Notes: a model not told the origin generated them from the sequence alone. Shown: positions 35,353-48,055, numbered from the stretch's first letter. The stretch: DNA of 64,000 bases from Petunia secreta (GCA_029990175.1 JARKIP010000064.1:10248001-10312000); one strand, 5' to 3'. A program made the numbers and translations.

Positions 35353-35392
35353 CCAGGCAATTGTAGGTTTTTACAAGGGAAAAGGCGCACTT

Positions 35393-35704
35393 ATGTCAGA
35401 CGACAATGATAACGTTCTAAAGAATACCACCAACACGGCAGATGATTCCACACAGGATCCCAGTGATCCTAACGATCAATCAAAGGACCTTGCCAAAGAA
35501 CCAGTCCACGTAGCCAGCGACGGCAAAGACGATCAACTATGCGTAGGTAATTTTGAGCTCAAAGATTTCCTTATTGATCTCCTCAAAACCTTGTCAGAAT
35601 GGGCAAAGCAAAACTTGGCCAACATGGTCGAATGCATGACCCAGAAGTTAGGAGCAATGTTTGCTGGATTGTCTCAAAGGTCAGCATCCCTGCGAGGACC
35701 ATAA
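35393..35704 (+). pseudogene. gag N-terminal fragment
   Basis: An open stretch starting MSDDNDNVLKNTTNTADDST is hydrophilic and rich in Asp and Asn, followed by a helix-prone stretch (FELKDFLIDLLKTLSEWAKQ). Its place 60 bp after the PBS is that of gag. No capsid or zinc-knuckle signature follows, so most of gag is deleted. Confidence 0.45.
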
Positions 35705-35737
35705 CGCCCTATTGCGATTTTCATCGTAGCGAGGGCC

Positions 35738-36290
35738 ATGCAACTGTTGATTGAAGGACATCTCCAAGAGCTGTTGGAAGAAGGGCCCCACCGTTTTAAA
35801 AATTCGGAGTCTGAGAACCTGAAGACCATCAGCACAATCTTCGTGGATGAACGACCAGACATAGCCCAGGGGACAGCAATGACCGGGATAACATTCGGGT
35901 CCATCCAATTCGATCTAGAGGAACAAGCAGACCAGCAAGGTGACCTAGTTGTACCTGTGGAAGTATCTGGCCTACATATCTAGCGGACTCTTATTGATTC
36001 GGGGAGTAGTGCTAATATTATTCGAAGGGAGGTGTTGCACAAATTCAGGCATTGTCCTCAAATATCCTCAAGTACTTTAAACATGATGGGTTTCAATGGA
36101 TTCTAGGAAGCATCCCCTAGAGAACTAGCTCTACCGGTTCACATATCGGGCGTGAGGAGAACAACTACTTTCCAGGTGATGAATTGCAATCTCCCGTATG
36201 ATGTAATCCTGGGATGACCATAGATATACGACGTTAGGGGAGTGTCCTCAACACTTCATCCACTCTTCAAGTACCCAACCCTGCACAGGG
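35738..36290 (+). pseudogene. Aspartic protease domain, broken
   Basis: The reading GITFGSIQFDLEEQ, then RTLIDSGSSANIIRREVL (catalytic DSG kept), PRELALPVHISGV, FQVMNCNLPYDVILG, stop, P, stop, IYDVRGVSSTLHPLFKYPT matches the plant Ty3/gypsy protease with its DVILGRPW-I-x-D end. Four stops lie in frame. Two of them, in ILG-TGA-P-TAG-IYD, are the expected Arg (CGA) and Trp (TGG) with C-to-T or G-to-A changes. The protein cannot be made. Confidence 0.8.
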
Positions 36291-36739
36291 TCGCCGACCT
36301 ACGAGGTGAGCGGCCTCTCTTTGAGGAATGTCGCCTTACTTCAGACGGGGTTACATCCGCCGAGTTGAAAGCTATTGAGACCAGAGAGCGAGAAGTTAGA
36401 GAGGAGCACAGTGAACTGCGGGATCAACTGGCCACAATGGATCAACTAGTCCGGAGCGCGACTGAGTAGGTATGTCATCTTTTGTAGGTGCTCTGGAAGC
36501 AAGAATGACCCATGTGGCTGATCCAAACTTATTTAGTAAGGGCACGGACGAACATTCAAATCCTACAGATTCCAGTGATCACCAAACCAGAGATAGGTGA
36601 GCACCTACTGTTATACGCTTCAATATCTGAGATAGCCTGAAATGTGGTCCTTGTACGAGAACAGAACATGCAGTAGTTTACCGTGAAATACGCCAGCAGG
36701 ATACCGCAGCGCATACACAAGTTTTAGCCCTTGCCGCTC

Positions 36740-37200
36740 CAGTTCATAGCAACCATAGTAATGGCCACACAAGAGTTGTGCCCATACTTTCAGGAACAGT
36801 CGGTTATTTTAGTCTCTTCGATGCCGGTACAAGCCATTTTGTCCAAACCCGGTCTGTTGAAAGATATGGCAAAGTGGGCTGAAGAGTTGGGAGAGTAGGG
36901 TGTCATCTATCAACTACGTACATATGTCAAGTCACAGGCATTGGAAGGTTTTACCTCAGATTTTGCAGAAGAGCTGGAATGCAAGGCTGAAGAGTCACTC
37001 AAGAATCAAGTAGTGTTCGAGTACGGCTGTTGGGAGTTTCGCACGGGAATGAATCCCAACATATTAGGACGTTGGTCTCTAGATCAGAATACCGTCTGGA
37101 ATGGTCTACCATCAGGCCACAAAATTGATGACAATGAAGCAGAGTGTGAAGCCATAATTAAAGCTCTTGACTTAGCCTACACACTGGGGCCAGGGAGATA
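36740..37200 (+). pseudogene. Reverse transcriptase end and RNase H fragment
   Basis: Translation gives PYFQEQSVILVSSMPVQAIL, SKPGLLKDMAKWAEELGE, a stop, then GVIYQLRTYVKSQALEGFTS and DFAEELE. This is the connection between RT and RNase H (KPDLSGRLxKWAxELxE-like). It is followed by GHKIDDNEAECEAIIKALDL and AYTLG, the RNase H NNEAEYEA region. The polymerase palm (YxDD) is absent, so a large deletion removed the RT core. Confidence 0.75.
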
Positions 37201-37224
37201 AGCCTGTACAATAAATCTTAGCTG

Positions 37225-37675
37225 ATGGTTAATCAACTAAGGGAAATCATTATAGCTGAGGACATTTGCGAGCGAGATCGAAAGGATAAAATCAATGCAA
37301 TCCTAAAAAAACTTCATGCGTGGGAATTTAGAAACCACGAAAAGATCTTAGGAGACGCCGAAGCATCCGAGGATTCGTATGATTGGCAGACGATAGTTGA
37401 ACTAACTCTACAAGCCTAATGAACCTTGAAGTTCAGATACAGGATCTTTCACAAGGCAGCGTGATGTGCTGGTCAACTATCTAAGCAAAGAGGATCTTCC
37501 TGAAGACAAGTCAGAAAGCATCAACTTGCAAAAACAGGCAGTTCACTATTGCTTGATCGGTGAGAGGTTGTACCACAGGGTCGTCAATGACCCTGGGGAT
37601 GACTTTCAAGGTTCAGCGCCCTTAAATAGCGAATCCCAACCAAATTCCCCCGAATCTTTCAAGGATCAAACATGA
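37225..37675 (+). pseudogene. RNase H tail and integrase N-terminus fragment
   Basis: MVNQLREIIIAEDICERDRK looks like the end of the RNase H part. After a frame change, VNYLSKEDLPEDKSESINLQ and KQAVHYCLIGERLYHRVVND match the start of Ty3/gypsy integrase (YLxxGxLPxDxxEARKLRxQAxxYxLIxGxLYKR). The zinc finger and the DDE core are missing. Confidence 0.65.
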
Positions 37676-37679
37676 AGTA

Positions 37680-39750
37680 CTTTTGCTTGAGAAAGCATTT
37701 ACTTTGCTTATGTTTTTTTTTAACTACGGTATTTATCAAACATGTTACGGGTTTTCACTCACAGCATCTCAGGCTTCGCGCCTCCTTTATCAATAAAACT
37801 ACTATCTTACTTAGTCAGTTTTACTCATTTATTTAGATCCATCTACTATCCAACTATTCATAGCTCCGGCCAGACCTCAGTTGAAGTAATACACCTAATT
37901 TTTGCTACAAAAAGTAGAGTACAGTACTCGCTTAGAGCTAGATTCGTTAAATCAATAATTGATCCTACACGCCAATGAAGACACATGTCTGTGTAGTGCC
38001 AGAAAGTCTTAAATATTCGAGTAACTAAGCGAAGATGTTCTGTCTAAAGAACGCAAAAGGACCGTTACCACACGGGCTAAAATCGTCTCGTTATGGGCGC
38101 AAACAGCTATCTGCTACGGATGCAACCTAGTTGCCATCTATCGGTGCACAATGGACGTAATTGCTCAAGGCAGGCACACTGACACATGTTCTTAAACAAC
38201 TAGAACGGTTAGGACGACCAGAAGCCATCTAATATCTAGGTGCACAAACATATTGTTTGGTCACACATTACGAAATGCGTAATAACACAAGTACGTACGA
38301 AATATTGGTGAACATTCGTTTCATTAATAATAAACAGCCCGTAGGCTCATAATATACATTTCGTTCTTTCTGAATACAATATTTGTTTATAACAATTGTA
38401 GAAAAAAAAAGGAAATGGAAGAATAAAAACAAAGAGCTCCTCATGATTAACATGGCTGAAGATCCTTCATCTGGATTGTAGCTACAAATCGTAAATAGTC
38501 TGGAGTTCTTCTTTTCTTTTTTGCAGCTTAAGATATGTCGACCCGAGCATTTCTTAAAAGCATACGGCCGCTGAAATAGCCAAAGCCTGTCTGCTTGATC
38601 AAAGCAAGAGATCCCGGAAGCATCTGAGTACAGGCCTGACCTTCCCCTATCTCGTCCGTTGAACTTGAAGAGAAACTAGAACACTAGCAGAGAAGCTTGA
38701 CAATCCGCGTCAACCTCAACTGGTCAAACCAGAGTGCAAAGCCCCATAAATTTTCAAGTGCAATCAGAAGTTAGCCAAGAGCGGAAAGGGTTTAGCTGGG
38801 AACTACCACAGGGTAGCCTCTTCCCTCGGGTATCCCACAGCCAATGGTCGATGAACATTGTAATAGCGGTTCAGCTGAAGCAGATAACCAAGGTGAAAAC
38901 CATAAACCTCGGGAGATTTGAAGCTCAGTAACACCTTAGCTACCCACTTCATTGAAGCTAAATCCTCTTACATGCCATGAAATGGATCCAAGCAGTGAAT
39001 CACCAGCTCGGTGCTATTAAAGGAGCAGCCTGGACACATGAGGTATCCTCGCAGAGACGTCGTACGGAAGATGAAAGGGCTAAGCATTTTTACCCCGTAT
39101 GACGAGAGGAATTTCACAGCAACTGTTGTGTTAGAAGATGAGTGCACCGTAATTAGTGTACGTAAAAGAATTAAGACATCCCAAAAGACAGTAAGAATTC
39201 TGATCAAACTTTATGATTCGAGCGACTTCATCCATTTTCTCATGGACAAAGAAAGAAAAAGAGGTAATTGCAGGCGATTTTCTTGGAGGTAATTGCAGGC
39301 GAGTTTCCTCCTTTATGCAATATACATTCAGAACGAAGAAGGATTTCTAGAAATATCGAAGCAGGATCGAAGGAAAATATTTTTTAAGGAAGAAAAGTTT
39401 CTCGTTACCATAATAAATTATTAAAGAAGAATAGTGTTTTATGAAAAAGCGTGTGATTCCTTCCACAATTAAAAAAACAACTATTTATAGGAGGAAATAG
39501 ATAAGGATCGAGCACGAAATGGTCAAGCGTCATTATTACTAGAGATATAAAACAATTTGGAGCAAATAATGGCAGTTTCTGAAAAGGTGTGTGAGATCAG
39601 CATCAACCAATTAGAAGGAAGCACGCGAAGTTCTGAAATCAATATCATCCTTGGTTAGAGAGACTGCGAGTCTCAAAGTGTCAGTGAGATATATTTTCTC
39701 ATCACACTGTTTTCACTTCCTGACTACTTACGTCAACACTCAGCAAGTGG
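37680..39750 (+). other. Non-coding 3' interior of the decayed element
   Basis: About 2 kb between the integrase fragment and the 3' LTR. Short open frames are present but none matches a domain I know. A 17-bp duplication, TAATTGCAGGCGA near 39263 and 39291, is visible. Confidence 0.45.
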
Positions 39751-39756
39751 GAGGAC

Positions 39757-40264
39757 TGACTGTGTGGACAAAAATACACCACCTATTGTTACGCAGGTAC
39801 GAGTTTAGATGACGAGACTAGAGTTATCCTACGAGTCACCGGGCACTGAGGATATACGCTCGCTCCTAGAGCCTACGACCGTTTAGGTGGCTTGGTCATA
39901 GGGCGCAGGGCACACATCCTGCTGCGTAGGGTTTAAAGTCTCCTAGTTTGGGCTTAGTATACCACCGCCTTGAGTTGTAGGCCCATTGCCTTATTAGTAT
40001 TTGTATTTTACCTTATTTAGGACTGGATGTCACTAGTATAAATACCCCTCCTTTCATTGTTTGTAGACAAGACACAATTTGCCACCGAAGTCGGCTATTC
40101 TCAAGGAATAAGAATTACTTTGTTTTCTCTATTATTTCTTGCTTAATTACTTGCCTTTACTTTCATCATATTTATTCACTTTTTCTACTGTAACTTACCG
40201 TATTGCTTGTGATCTCATTCATAATTAATTTTTTAACCTAGACGTACAAATTTAGGCATAAACA
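39757..40264 (+). repeat. 3' LTR of the 34.8-40.3 kb element
   Basis: About 508 bp, starting TGACTGTGTGGACAAAAATA after the purine run CAAGTGGGAGGAC and ending GGCATAAACA. A TATA-like AGTATAAATACCCCTCC lies at about 40036-40052. Confidence 0.78.
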
Positions 40265-41000
40265 GTTAGTTGTAGTGATAGTGCCTTGGACTGGTCACTG
40301 TGTTGTAAGGTTACAAACCTTGTTGCATGTTTAGTGAAAATTTGGGAAAATCCCACAGTGTTGGGTCGTGGTTTTTTAGGGCTTAAGCATGGATTTTTTC
40401 ACGTAAAAGTACTATATTCATTGATCAAATTACATTCCGCAGTTTACTTTCAGTATTTGTACTTGGACCTACATTGAGAACCTAATTCTTTGTGTTGGTA
40501 AAACTATTAAAGTTCCCATTTACAAATTTAATAAAACAAAAAGTCAGATGACGATACTATTTCCCATCTAGTGTCTTTTAACTATGTAGTAAATATAACT
40601 ATTTAAATTTAAAAATTCAACTATGTCACATAAATTAGAATAGGAGGAATATGAAGTGGGTAGCTGGATAGACTGGACGAGGACAATACTAGTAAACCTT
40701 AAACTTATTAATTCTCTAGATGCTTCGGCATAAGCCAAAAAGGTATTGTGATTTGTTTTCAATTGCTACATCTATGTAAAGAAATTAGCAAGTATTCGTT
40801 GGTCCACTGGTATAATTATGTCATTTATTATCTGTTCTTTCATATTCGTTGTGTATGCTTCAAATAGTCGTCATAGAACAATAACATGGTCTGAATCTCT
40901 TTTTTTTTTTTTTTTTTCTCTCTACAATATTTCTCATTTTTTTAAGTGGATCTTCAATCATCATAACAAATGGATCTCCCTAGCTGGATTTCTCTCTTTT
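40265..41000. other. AT-rich spacer
   Basis: No gene or element end is seen. A long T run (40900-40917) is present. Confidence 0.4.
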
Positions 41001-41530
41001 TAAATCTTTTCTATTTTAAATTTGTAAACTCTTTCAAATATGTGAACTGATTACGCTTAAAATTTTCTGAATAAGTTAAACAAATAATTTTATGAAGGGT
41101 CACAAACATGTAATTTACAAAGAATAATGTAAGAATACAAGAAAATAGGAGTTGTATTTCTTGAGAAATAGAGGATTTGTAGGTGAATCTCGTGTGTCGT
41201 ATACAATACGGTAAAGGGGTATTTATAGGCTTAGGTTTACCCCAATCATAATTATGGTAAAATACCAACTTTATTGGTTTTGAGCCTATTACACGAGGTG
41301 GTTATTTAAAGTAAAACCTAGCTAGAAGACTAATACTATTTAGGCGGCTGGGTATGTGCCCTTCGGCCCTGGTCCTATGCTTGATTAGCGGACGTGGTTG
41401 TGGAGCAAGTATATATCCTTAGCTAACAATAGCTTGTAGAGTATTTTAGCCTTCGCCAACTGGACTCTTATCCCCGTAATTATAGGCGGCGCATTTTTAC
41501 CCACACGGTCAGTCCCCCCACTTGGTAAGT
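41001..41530 (-). repeat. LTR-like segment, minus orientation
   Basis: On the minus strand a purine run AAGTGGGGGGAC (41525-41512) is followed by TGACCGTGTGGGTAAAAATG, which resembles the start of the LTR at 39757. Some 280 bp further is GCCTATAAATACCCC (about 41232-41218), a good LTR-type TATA box. The 3' end is not clear. This may be the 3' LTR of a minus-strand element whose interior is lost. Confidence 0.5.
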
Positions 41531-41790
41531 GCGGCCGTAAGCAATTAGGAAGTGAATGAAGCATGAAAGAAGACGTCAAAGGCCCGATTAGGCTCGGTCC
41601 ACATCCCAATTTTGTTTCGTCCCGACATACATTTGATACTACTCAAGTACGCTTATGTGTAATCAACTAATTTGCGGGTTACACACGCGTTTTCCCAACG
41701 CTATAACTTCTCTGTCATATAGCTTCAATAGCGGGATTTCCTACGTATGCCATAACCATCAGATTATTCACCTTTTCAGATCACTCTGTG

Positions 41791-41809
41791 ATATATATAT
41801 ATATATATA
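41791..41809. repeat. (AT)n microsatellite
   Basis: An uninterrupted AT run of about 20 bp lies in the AT-rich sequence before the gag-like relic. Confidence 0.85.
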
Positions 41810-42109
41810 CATATTTTGTTATTCCAAGTCATTATAATTATCCACCCCTTCAGTTGAACTTCTACAAGCTGCATTATTTTCTTTTCTTTAAAAACTCTTC
41901 ATATTTTCAATGGTCGATACCTCAAATTTCTTATAAGAAGACTTCAGTGATCAAGATTATATCCTGTTGGAGCCTAATTATTATAATGATGGTAGGTATC
42001 TTATACAGACCTATAAGGAAAATTAAGCTAATACGTGCAACCTAACCGTCAAAGCTTACCCCTCCGCCATTTCGACTGGAGACCTCCAACGCGTCAAGCT
42101 CGACTGTAG

Positions 42110-44310
42110 TTGAGGTCCAGATGTAGAGATCGTCATCCTAACTACAAGAGTATCGAGCCATCGTGTGGGTTATTCCTTTGTTTGCACGTACTCTTTTCAC
42201 CATTGGACTTGGGCTCCTGGTGCACCCAATTATGGAAGAAGTGTGCCGTCAATATAATGTTTGTATGGGGAAAGTCGATTCTTTCTGTGTGGCGTTTGAT
42301 TGACGTACTGGAACACCTAGACAAAAAGGATGGCCTTGATTTTACCTTTTGACACCTCCATGCTTTCTGCTCTCCTCACCGAATCGAATCAGGTATGCCG
42401 AACTTTAAACAATATGGCAAAAACACCGTTGTCTTTCATAGTAAGGATACTAATAATTGCGGCCAGTTCTATCGTTACATGGCCTTACGTACCTCTGCAT
42501 TAGTTTAGAATGTTCTTTTTCCTGAAATTTTCAACAGGAAGTGTAAGTTGTTCCTACAACATCTGCTTCTTTGTTCATGGATACTGTTGATGCTTCTGCT
42601 GGCCATTTTTACTCCTGATGCGCCGTGTAACTAACTCTCCCTTCTCTCGTGATGCCATGGTTGAATTGGTCACTAGGCTTTTTACATTTAACCTTTCGCT
42701 CACAATAAAATTCCCGTCCATAGTTGCTGGTAAGCATTGGCAAGCAAAGAATCATGGTATGCTTTGAATCATGGTATGCTTTGACCTCTATGTTGTGGAT
42801 AACTCTTGCTCATTTGTTGTCTGATTTCCCTTCATTTCTTTAGGTCTTTCTCGCTATGATGACATTCCTCATATCTAAGAGATCAATATTGCAGCTCTGT
42901 ATGTTGAAGTTTTGCCTGACTAGTTGGTTTCTGCCAATAGAATCACTCGACTAGCCAGTAGCTCTAGTTCCTCGAAGAAAAAGAGGATGGCCAAGTCTTT
43001 AGGGGCCGTAGTTGCGGATGCCCTTCCGGTCTTGCAGGGTGCTGCAGTTCCCCAAGTGCCTCAGTTACATACTGTTGATTCTTCCTCTATATTTTCTTCT
43101 CCTGGCTCTGCAAGCATTCTCTTTTATGCCCCCGCTTCATATAGACAGAGGCATGTAATTGAAGTTAATTCTCAGGCTAAGGAAGAAGAAGTTGGCGTTC
43201 GTGATCCCAATGTTGATACTTCTATTCCAGGTTGGCTATGTTTGCCTGATAAATGGTTTACATATTCCTCTTCCTTGCTAATTCTTCATTTTCCTAGGCA
43301 GATCAAATTCCTACTCCTACAAGCCAGGTCTCCGAGCCTCTTAGTTCTTTATTTCAACATCGTCCTGGAAAGAGTTAGTCATATCTAGCTCAGTCGCTAC
43401 TGACTGTGAGGCCACTGGAGTTGGCGATGGTGCCATATTAGTTGGAGAAGCCCTAATTAGTGATACTTGTGAGATAATAATGACTATCCTAGAGGGGATG
43501 AATGTGTTTAAGGACCCTAGCATATATTTGTTGACTGTCTTGGGGATCTAGTTAGTCCGCTTGAGTAGAAAAAATTCACTAATTACAACCTTCATGAGCT
43601 GTTGGCTAGCTTTGCTGATTATTCAATGATGGTATAATTCTACATTTTTCGTGCTTGTTCTTAATACTCTGATCTTCCAACTTCATCTGCCTAAACTTTT
43701 CATGTACTATCTTTAGGGGCTGCTCGTGTATTTAGAAGCCTTCCATCATCACGACCTACACTGAGTGGCTGAGAAACGTCTCCAAGACGAGACTGACATT
43801 CTGAAGGGGCATGTTGAGAGTCTGCAGTCCCTAGTCGATGAGGTCGAATGACTAATGAAAGAGAACAAAACCTTAGAGATTGACTCCCGTCGTAATTGGC
43901 TTCACAAGGAGAAGTTGGACAAAGCGACCGAAGTAATGATCCGTGAGCATAGAGAAAAGGTCGAAGCTTTAACGATGTCGCTTCAATATATCATTGCCAG
44001 CTCGATTAACGAGTATCATATGTTGAGGAAAAGGCTGCCTCAGCTAACCGAGAATCAAATGAGATTCACAGCGTTGCCCAGCTCCTGCAGGATGAAAAAA
44101 AATTGGTTGGAAGGCCAGATCGAATCTCTCGAACGAATTTTTGATGGCCTCTGCAACCGCCTGCATTTCATGACCACAAAGTATGATGTTGTGGTCACAA
44201 AGTAAGAGATCAAGTTGGACCGCACTACATTAGCTTCCGGACTTGCTGCTTTTCAGAAGGTTCCTGACTTGGAATTGGGGCTGAGATTGGTAAACTGTAT
44301 GTTCTAGTGG
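42110..44310 (+). pseudogene. Gag-like transposon gene relic with coiled coil
   Basis: Pieces in order: LFSPLDLGSWCTQLWKKCAV, KSILSVWRLIDVLEHLD (42170-42340), then FKQYGKNTVVFHSKDTNN and QFYRYMALRTSAL (42400-42520). A Ser-rich linker with a basic patch (SSSSSKKKRMAKS, 42970) follows, then a long coiled coil: VAEKRLQDETDILKGHVESL, KENKTLEIDSRRNWL, HREKVEALTMSLQYII (43770-44010). This layout, a plant-transposon N-terminal domain followed by a Ser-rich linker and long coiled coil, is common in proteins annotated as putative plant transposon or gypsy gag proteins. Many frameshifts and stops break it. I cannot name the lineage, and no pol follows. Confidence 0.5.
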
Positions 44311-45079
44311 CCGCGGTTAATGCTCAATTGTATTCTGGTTCCGAAGATCTTTCAGAAGAAGCCAATGACGCTGGAAATGAAGGTTTCCCTGTCAGAAGCC
44401 AAGCTGACAAAGAGGCTGGACCTTCGAGAGGCACTACTAAGGAAGCTAGTCCCCATGACCAAGAGTGATACCCCTTTGCTGGCTAGTCTCTTTTATGTTT
44501 TTTTTTTTTTTTTTTTTTTGCTTTGTGAAGATATTTGTAGCCTTTGGGCTTTCCTGGAACAATCCTTTTTTAGCTGATCATATGAATATGAATGTTATTG
44601 TCTGGGATTACCTTTTTGACTCTTCAGTAAAGTTCATATTCCTTCATCCTCTGAGCTTAATCTTTGTCAACATAATGCCTATACGAGCTAGTATGGCTTT
44701 GCCTGTCGTAAGTTTGGCTCTTGCCTAATGTACAGTATTTGCTACTTCCTATGATGAAGGCTTTTACCGCGTCGATGGGACGCATAAGGGGGACTTTGCA
44801 AATGAGGGAATAACTTATGTTTGTTAAAGACGTCCTTTAGTTTTTGTCCTTTTTTTGTGTTTTTGCTTCAAGTGTCTTTTGCGGCTAAGCGGGCATTTTA
44901 TTTTTCTGTGGAAGACTTAATTGTGCCTGTAGAAAGAGACTTTTATATTTTGCGCCAGTAGGAAGCGGCTTTTTAAATTGTGTCGGTAGATGATGACTTA
45001 AGATAGGGCATTGGCTGCGCCTACAACGGGACGAATTTAGTCCGTTGTTGATAACGAGATATTTTTGCTCCTGTCGCAC
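44311..45079. other. Tail of the gag-like relic and spacer
   Basis: T-rich (a run of about 20 T at 44500-44519) without a supportable gene. A loose repeat of GCGxC(A/T)xxAG(A/G)xGxxxxTTTTA-like phrases occurs at 44880-45050. Confidence 0.35.
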
Positions 45080-47060
45080 CCACTTTTTACTTCCTCCGAA
45101 CAGTGCGCCCGAAAAAGTGGTTCCCGACTTAGGGTAGCTCGTTTGGATTTAGAGTTTTGGAGTCGCTACCTAATAAATTTCCTAGGCGTATTAGATCACC
45201 TAAAAATATTTCTCATTAAATTTAAACAATAACTCCGGGTTGGCCGCTTTCTTGCCTTATTATTATTATGGGAGTACAATGTTTATGGATAGTACTAAGC
45301 ATTGGTTAAAACTTTACTATTCAGAGATTCGGGTAAGTGTTCGAAATAACCTAGAAGGAATGGGTTAGGCACCTCCTAAGATCCAATAAGTGTGGCTCCC
45401 GGCCGATTTCTATATTGGGTTTAGCATATTGCTTAAAAAAGGATAAAAGCTAAATAAAATAAACAAAAAGAATATGGGATGAAAAACAAAAAAAATAAGC
45501 AGTTTTGTACATTTGCATAGTAATCTGCAATGATAATTACGTTGCACAAACAGCCACAAATTGCATAAATTAAATAACTAAAGAATAAAAAAAAAAAACT
45601 CTAGGCTTTATTATCCTATTCGGATCAGATCCCAGCTTTTATCAGAGAAGATAGTTTCAGAATCCACTATTAATTTAGCTTGGGTAATTTCCATCATATC
45701 TGAGGGGCTTAATTTACCCTTAACCCACATACCCTCTTTAAGTTGTTTAACTAAAGCGTTGAACTAATAATTTACGTCCTAAAGGATTTGCTAGCGTCCC
45801 CAACTTAAAGTCCTAGAGGCCATTAGGACAACTACGTTAAAATTATCTACACCCTAAATATATTTTGATTCCCCATAACTAGACTCAAACTAGGCATCAA
45901 ATACTGATACGGTCATGTTATGCAAGCAAAGCAAGTTAAATTAAGTAAAAACGAATTTCAAATAACAAAAGGCCTCCAAATTTGAACTTAGACATGAGTT
46001 ATAATAGAAATCAACAAGTTTCAAAGCTTGTTACCAAACGGTTACGTTTCCAAGATATTAGATTTATAAAGATAATCCAGTTTTCAACACTGGTTGCACT
46101 TTTAACCTCTTTTCTAGTTTTTGCAAAAAATACTCTCCTGCATCGATTTACCCTAACAAGGCTTACTTTCAAAAGCCCAATCATGCACTTGTTATGATAT
46201 TACACTTACAAAAATTCTTCATACCTAACTTAATCGCCATGATTTTAAATTTTAAATTTTTCATAAACAGACCAGTTTTCAAACTGTGTTCGAATTTACT
46301 CTCCACCACATAAAAATAAGGAGCAAGGTAAGAGAAAGGCCATGTTACCCTGAATTTTGTATTGCTTAAAGCCACGACATACGAGCTGTTGTACCTGTCC
46401 TAGATGTAACAAATAGCACTTCATGGTGCTTAAATACAAGCAATTAACCCTAGCAAATATATAGCTTTCAAGTATTCAACTTCTAGTAACAAGATAAAAC
46501 CTAAACGAGCAAAGAAAAGATGTATGATTAAGGCCTTTGTCCCATTGCTTTATCTTGAACCAAATATAGGTTATTTTAAGCTTCATAAACCAGCAAGAAA
46601 AATTAGCTAAGGGTATAGCCATAAGCTATCCCATCTTTTATCCAGATTTGGACTTATGGTTAACAAACCTACATAGGGTTAGTAATGGCTTGAAGTAGCC
46701 CACACAACAACAGACATACATACCATGGTTAGCAATTTTATCCATAGCCAACAGAACCATTTATCAAGATGCTAATAGGATCATTCCATTGGTTTCAAAA
46801 TGCTTACCATGAAGACAGATTAAAAGAAAATGCTAATAAAGCAGTGGAAGGTGTCAAGCGGCAACCAAGTGTTAATTGAGAACCCCTGAACTCTACCTTT
46901 GCTTACGGCCAATAGAGTGGAGGCCAAAGAGGGAGCATATTGCTCAAGTATTTTCCCGAGAGAAAGAAAGAGAGTTGCCAGCACTTTTCAGCGTGTATAA
47001 GAGTAGTAGAAGAGGTGTCCCAAAATCACAGAAAAAGGTGCTGATTTATATAGGCAGGGG
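45080..47060 (-). repeat. Ogre/Tat-like LTR part, minus orientation
   Basis: Minus-strand reading: a TATA box CCTATATAAATCAGC at about 47055-47041, then a leader, and much further on TTGGATCTTAGGAGGTGCCT, AACCCATTCC, GGTTATTTCGAACACTTACC, TAGGTAGCGACTCC and finally GGGTGCGACAGG near 45085-45074. The words GGTGCCTAAC, TTACCCGAAT, GGCGACTCC and GGGTGCGACA in this order are typical of the 3' part of Ogre/Tat LTRs in plants. The usual primer site after GGGTGCGACA is not present, so the element is cut there. Confidence 0.55.
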
Positions 47061-47760
47061 AGTAGACTTGTAAAGAAGGAAAATATTCAAAATATTCAAG
47101 TTAAATTGAAAAAAAAATAAATCAATTTTCATGAAAAAGGAAAAAGAAAGATGTTCACTTAAATCAAGGAATTGAAATTCAGGCTTGCATTAAAGGTAAA
47201 GATATTCCAATCTCAACAGCTTGTATATCCTTAAATTGTGTGTGAAAACTGGAGGTTCCATAAGAGGAAAGTTTTGAAAGAAAATATTTTCCATGTATGA
47301 AAATATGATAATTCCCTCTTTCAATATTCTGTCAGTCAATATGAATATACAGAATACATAACCATTTCAAATGTGTATAATATCAACGTTAGGCCGACAT
47401 ATAGATTTCAATAGCAAATCACCAAAACAGTCAGATGCTTCTTTGACTTGATTAGAAATTGAAACAAGAATGACCAATGCTTGACCAGTTCCAACAATCC
47501 GAACAGCCGTATAGTCGCACAATATACTTAAACAAACATAGGCAGTTGACAATTCTAAGAGTATGCATAATGTTTTATGCTATTTTCATTTCATAAACGA
47601 AGTAGCAAATTTACTAAAACATGATTAAGATTATCTTAGTTCGCTACATATTTTCTAAGATTAATCATGATATATCTTGAAGAAAGTTCATCAATAGGCA
47701 TTTTGTTTAAATTTCAGCATAAGAAAAATAAAAGACAAACAAAATAAGGAAAACTATTAC

Positions 47761-47954
47761 CGGGTTTCATCACGGGTCAGGTCGGGTTTGTCTGACCCGC
47801 TCGTTTCTGCCCGTTTCGTGATGATCCGAGTTTGAAACTTCGATTTTTTTCCTTGTATATGTATAGATTTTGATGATTTCCATGATTTTTGCTTTGATTT
47901 ACTCGGATTTGATGAGATTCGTTCAATCCCTTCCTCTTCCTTTTCGGTTTCCAT
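47761..47954 (-). CDS. Candidate first exon of an unknown gene
   Basis: On the minus strand a CT-rich leader is followed by an ATG at 47954 and a frame METEKEEEGIERISSNPSKS, KQKSWKSSKSIHIQGKKSKF, QTRIITKRAETSGSDKPDLT, RDET. It runs to a possible splice donor CCCG/GTAATAG at 47760. Without splicing the frame stops one codon later. The peptide is charged and low in hydrophobic residues, and no domain is recognised. The Tat-like LTR at 45080-47060 would lie in its first intron. I found no convincing second exon, so the gene may be truncated. Confidence 0.35.
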
Positions 47955-48001
47955 AGAAAGAGAGACAACAGGGAATTGCTTCCCTTTTTCCGTATAAAAA
48001 C

Positions 48002-48005
<4 letters not shown>

Positions 48006-48055
<50 letters not shown>
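48006..48055. repeat. (GA)n microsatellite, about 25 units
   Basis: A perfect GA run of about 50 bp. On the minus strand it is a CT run in the leader of the candidate exon at 47954, a usual position for such repeats in plant genes. Confidence 0.95.

Larger units (their letters stand above)
34847..40264 (+). mobile_element. Decayed Ty3/gypsy retrotransposon with LTRs
   Basis: Two LTRs, about 34847-35331 and 39757-40264, share the words TGTGTGGA(C/A)AAAAATA, TCACCGGG, CCTTATTAGT, GTAAATACCCCTC-like TATA region, TATTCTCAAGGAATAAGA and TTTACCGTATTGCTTGTGA-like blocks, in the same order. The PBS follows the first (35334) and a polypurine tract, CAAGTGGGAGGAC, precedes the second. In between, gag, protease, RNase H and integrase pieces occur in the canonical Ty3/gypsy order but all are broken. 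I found no clear target duplication. The lineage is probably Tat/Athila-like, judging from the protease and RNase H wording. Confidence 0.82.

Noticed and set aside
47367..47552. Minus-strand frame VRIVGTGQALVILVSISNQV as a second exon of the 47.9-kb gene
   Set aside because: It opens with a non-ATG codon, an acceptor is present only loosely (CTTAG at about 47557), and no homology is recognised. Not enough to call.
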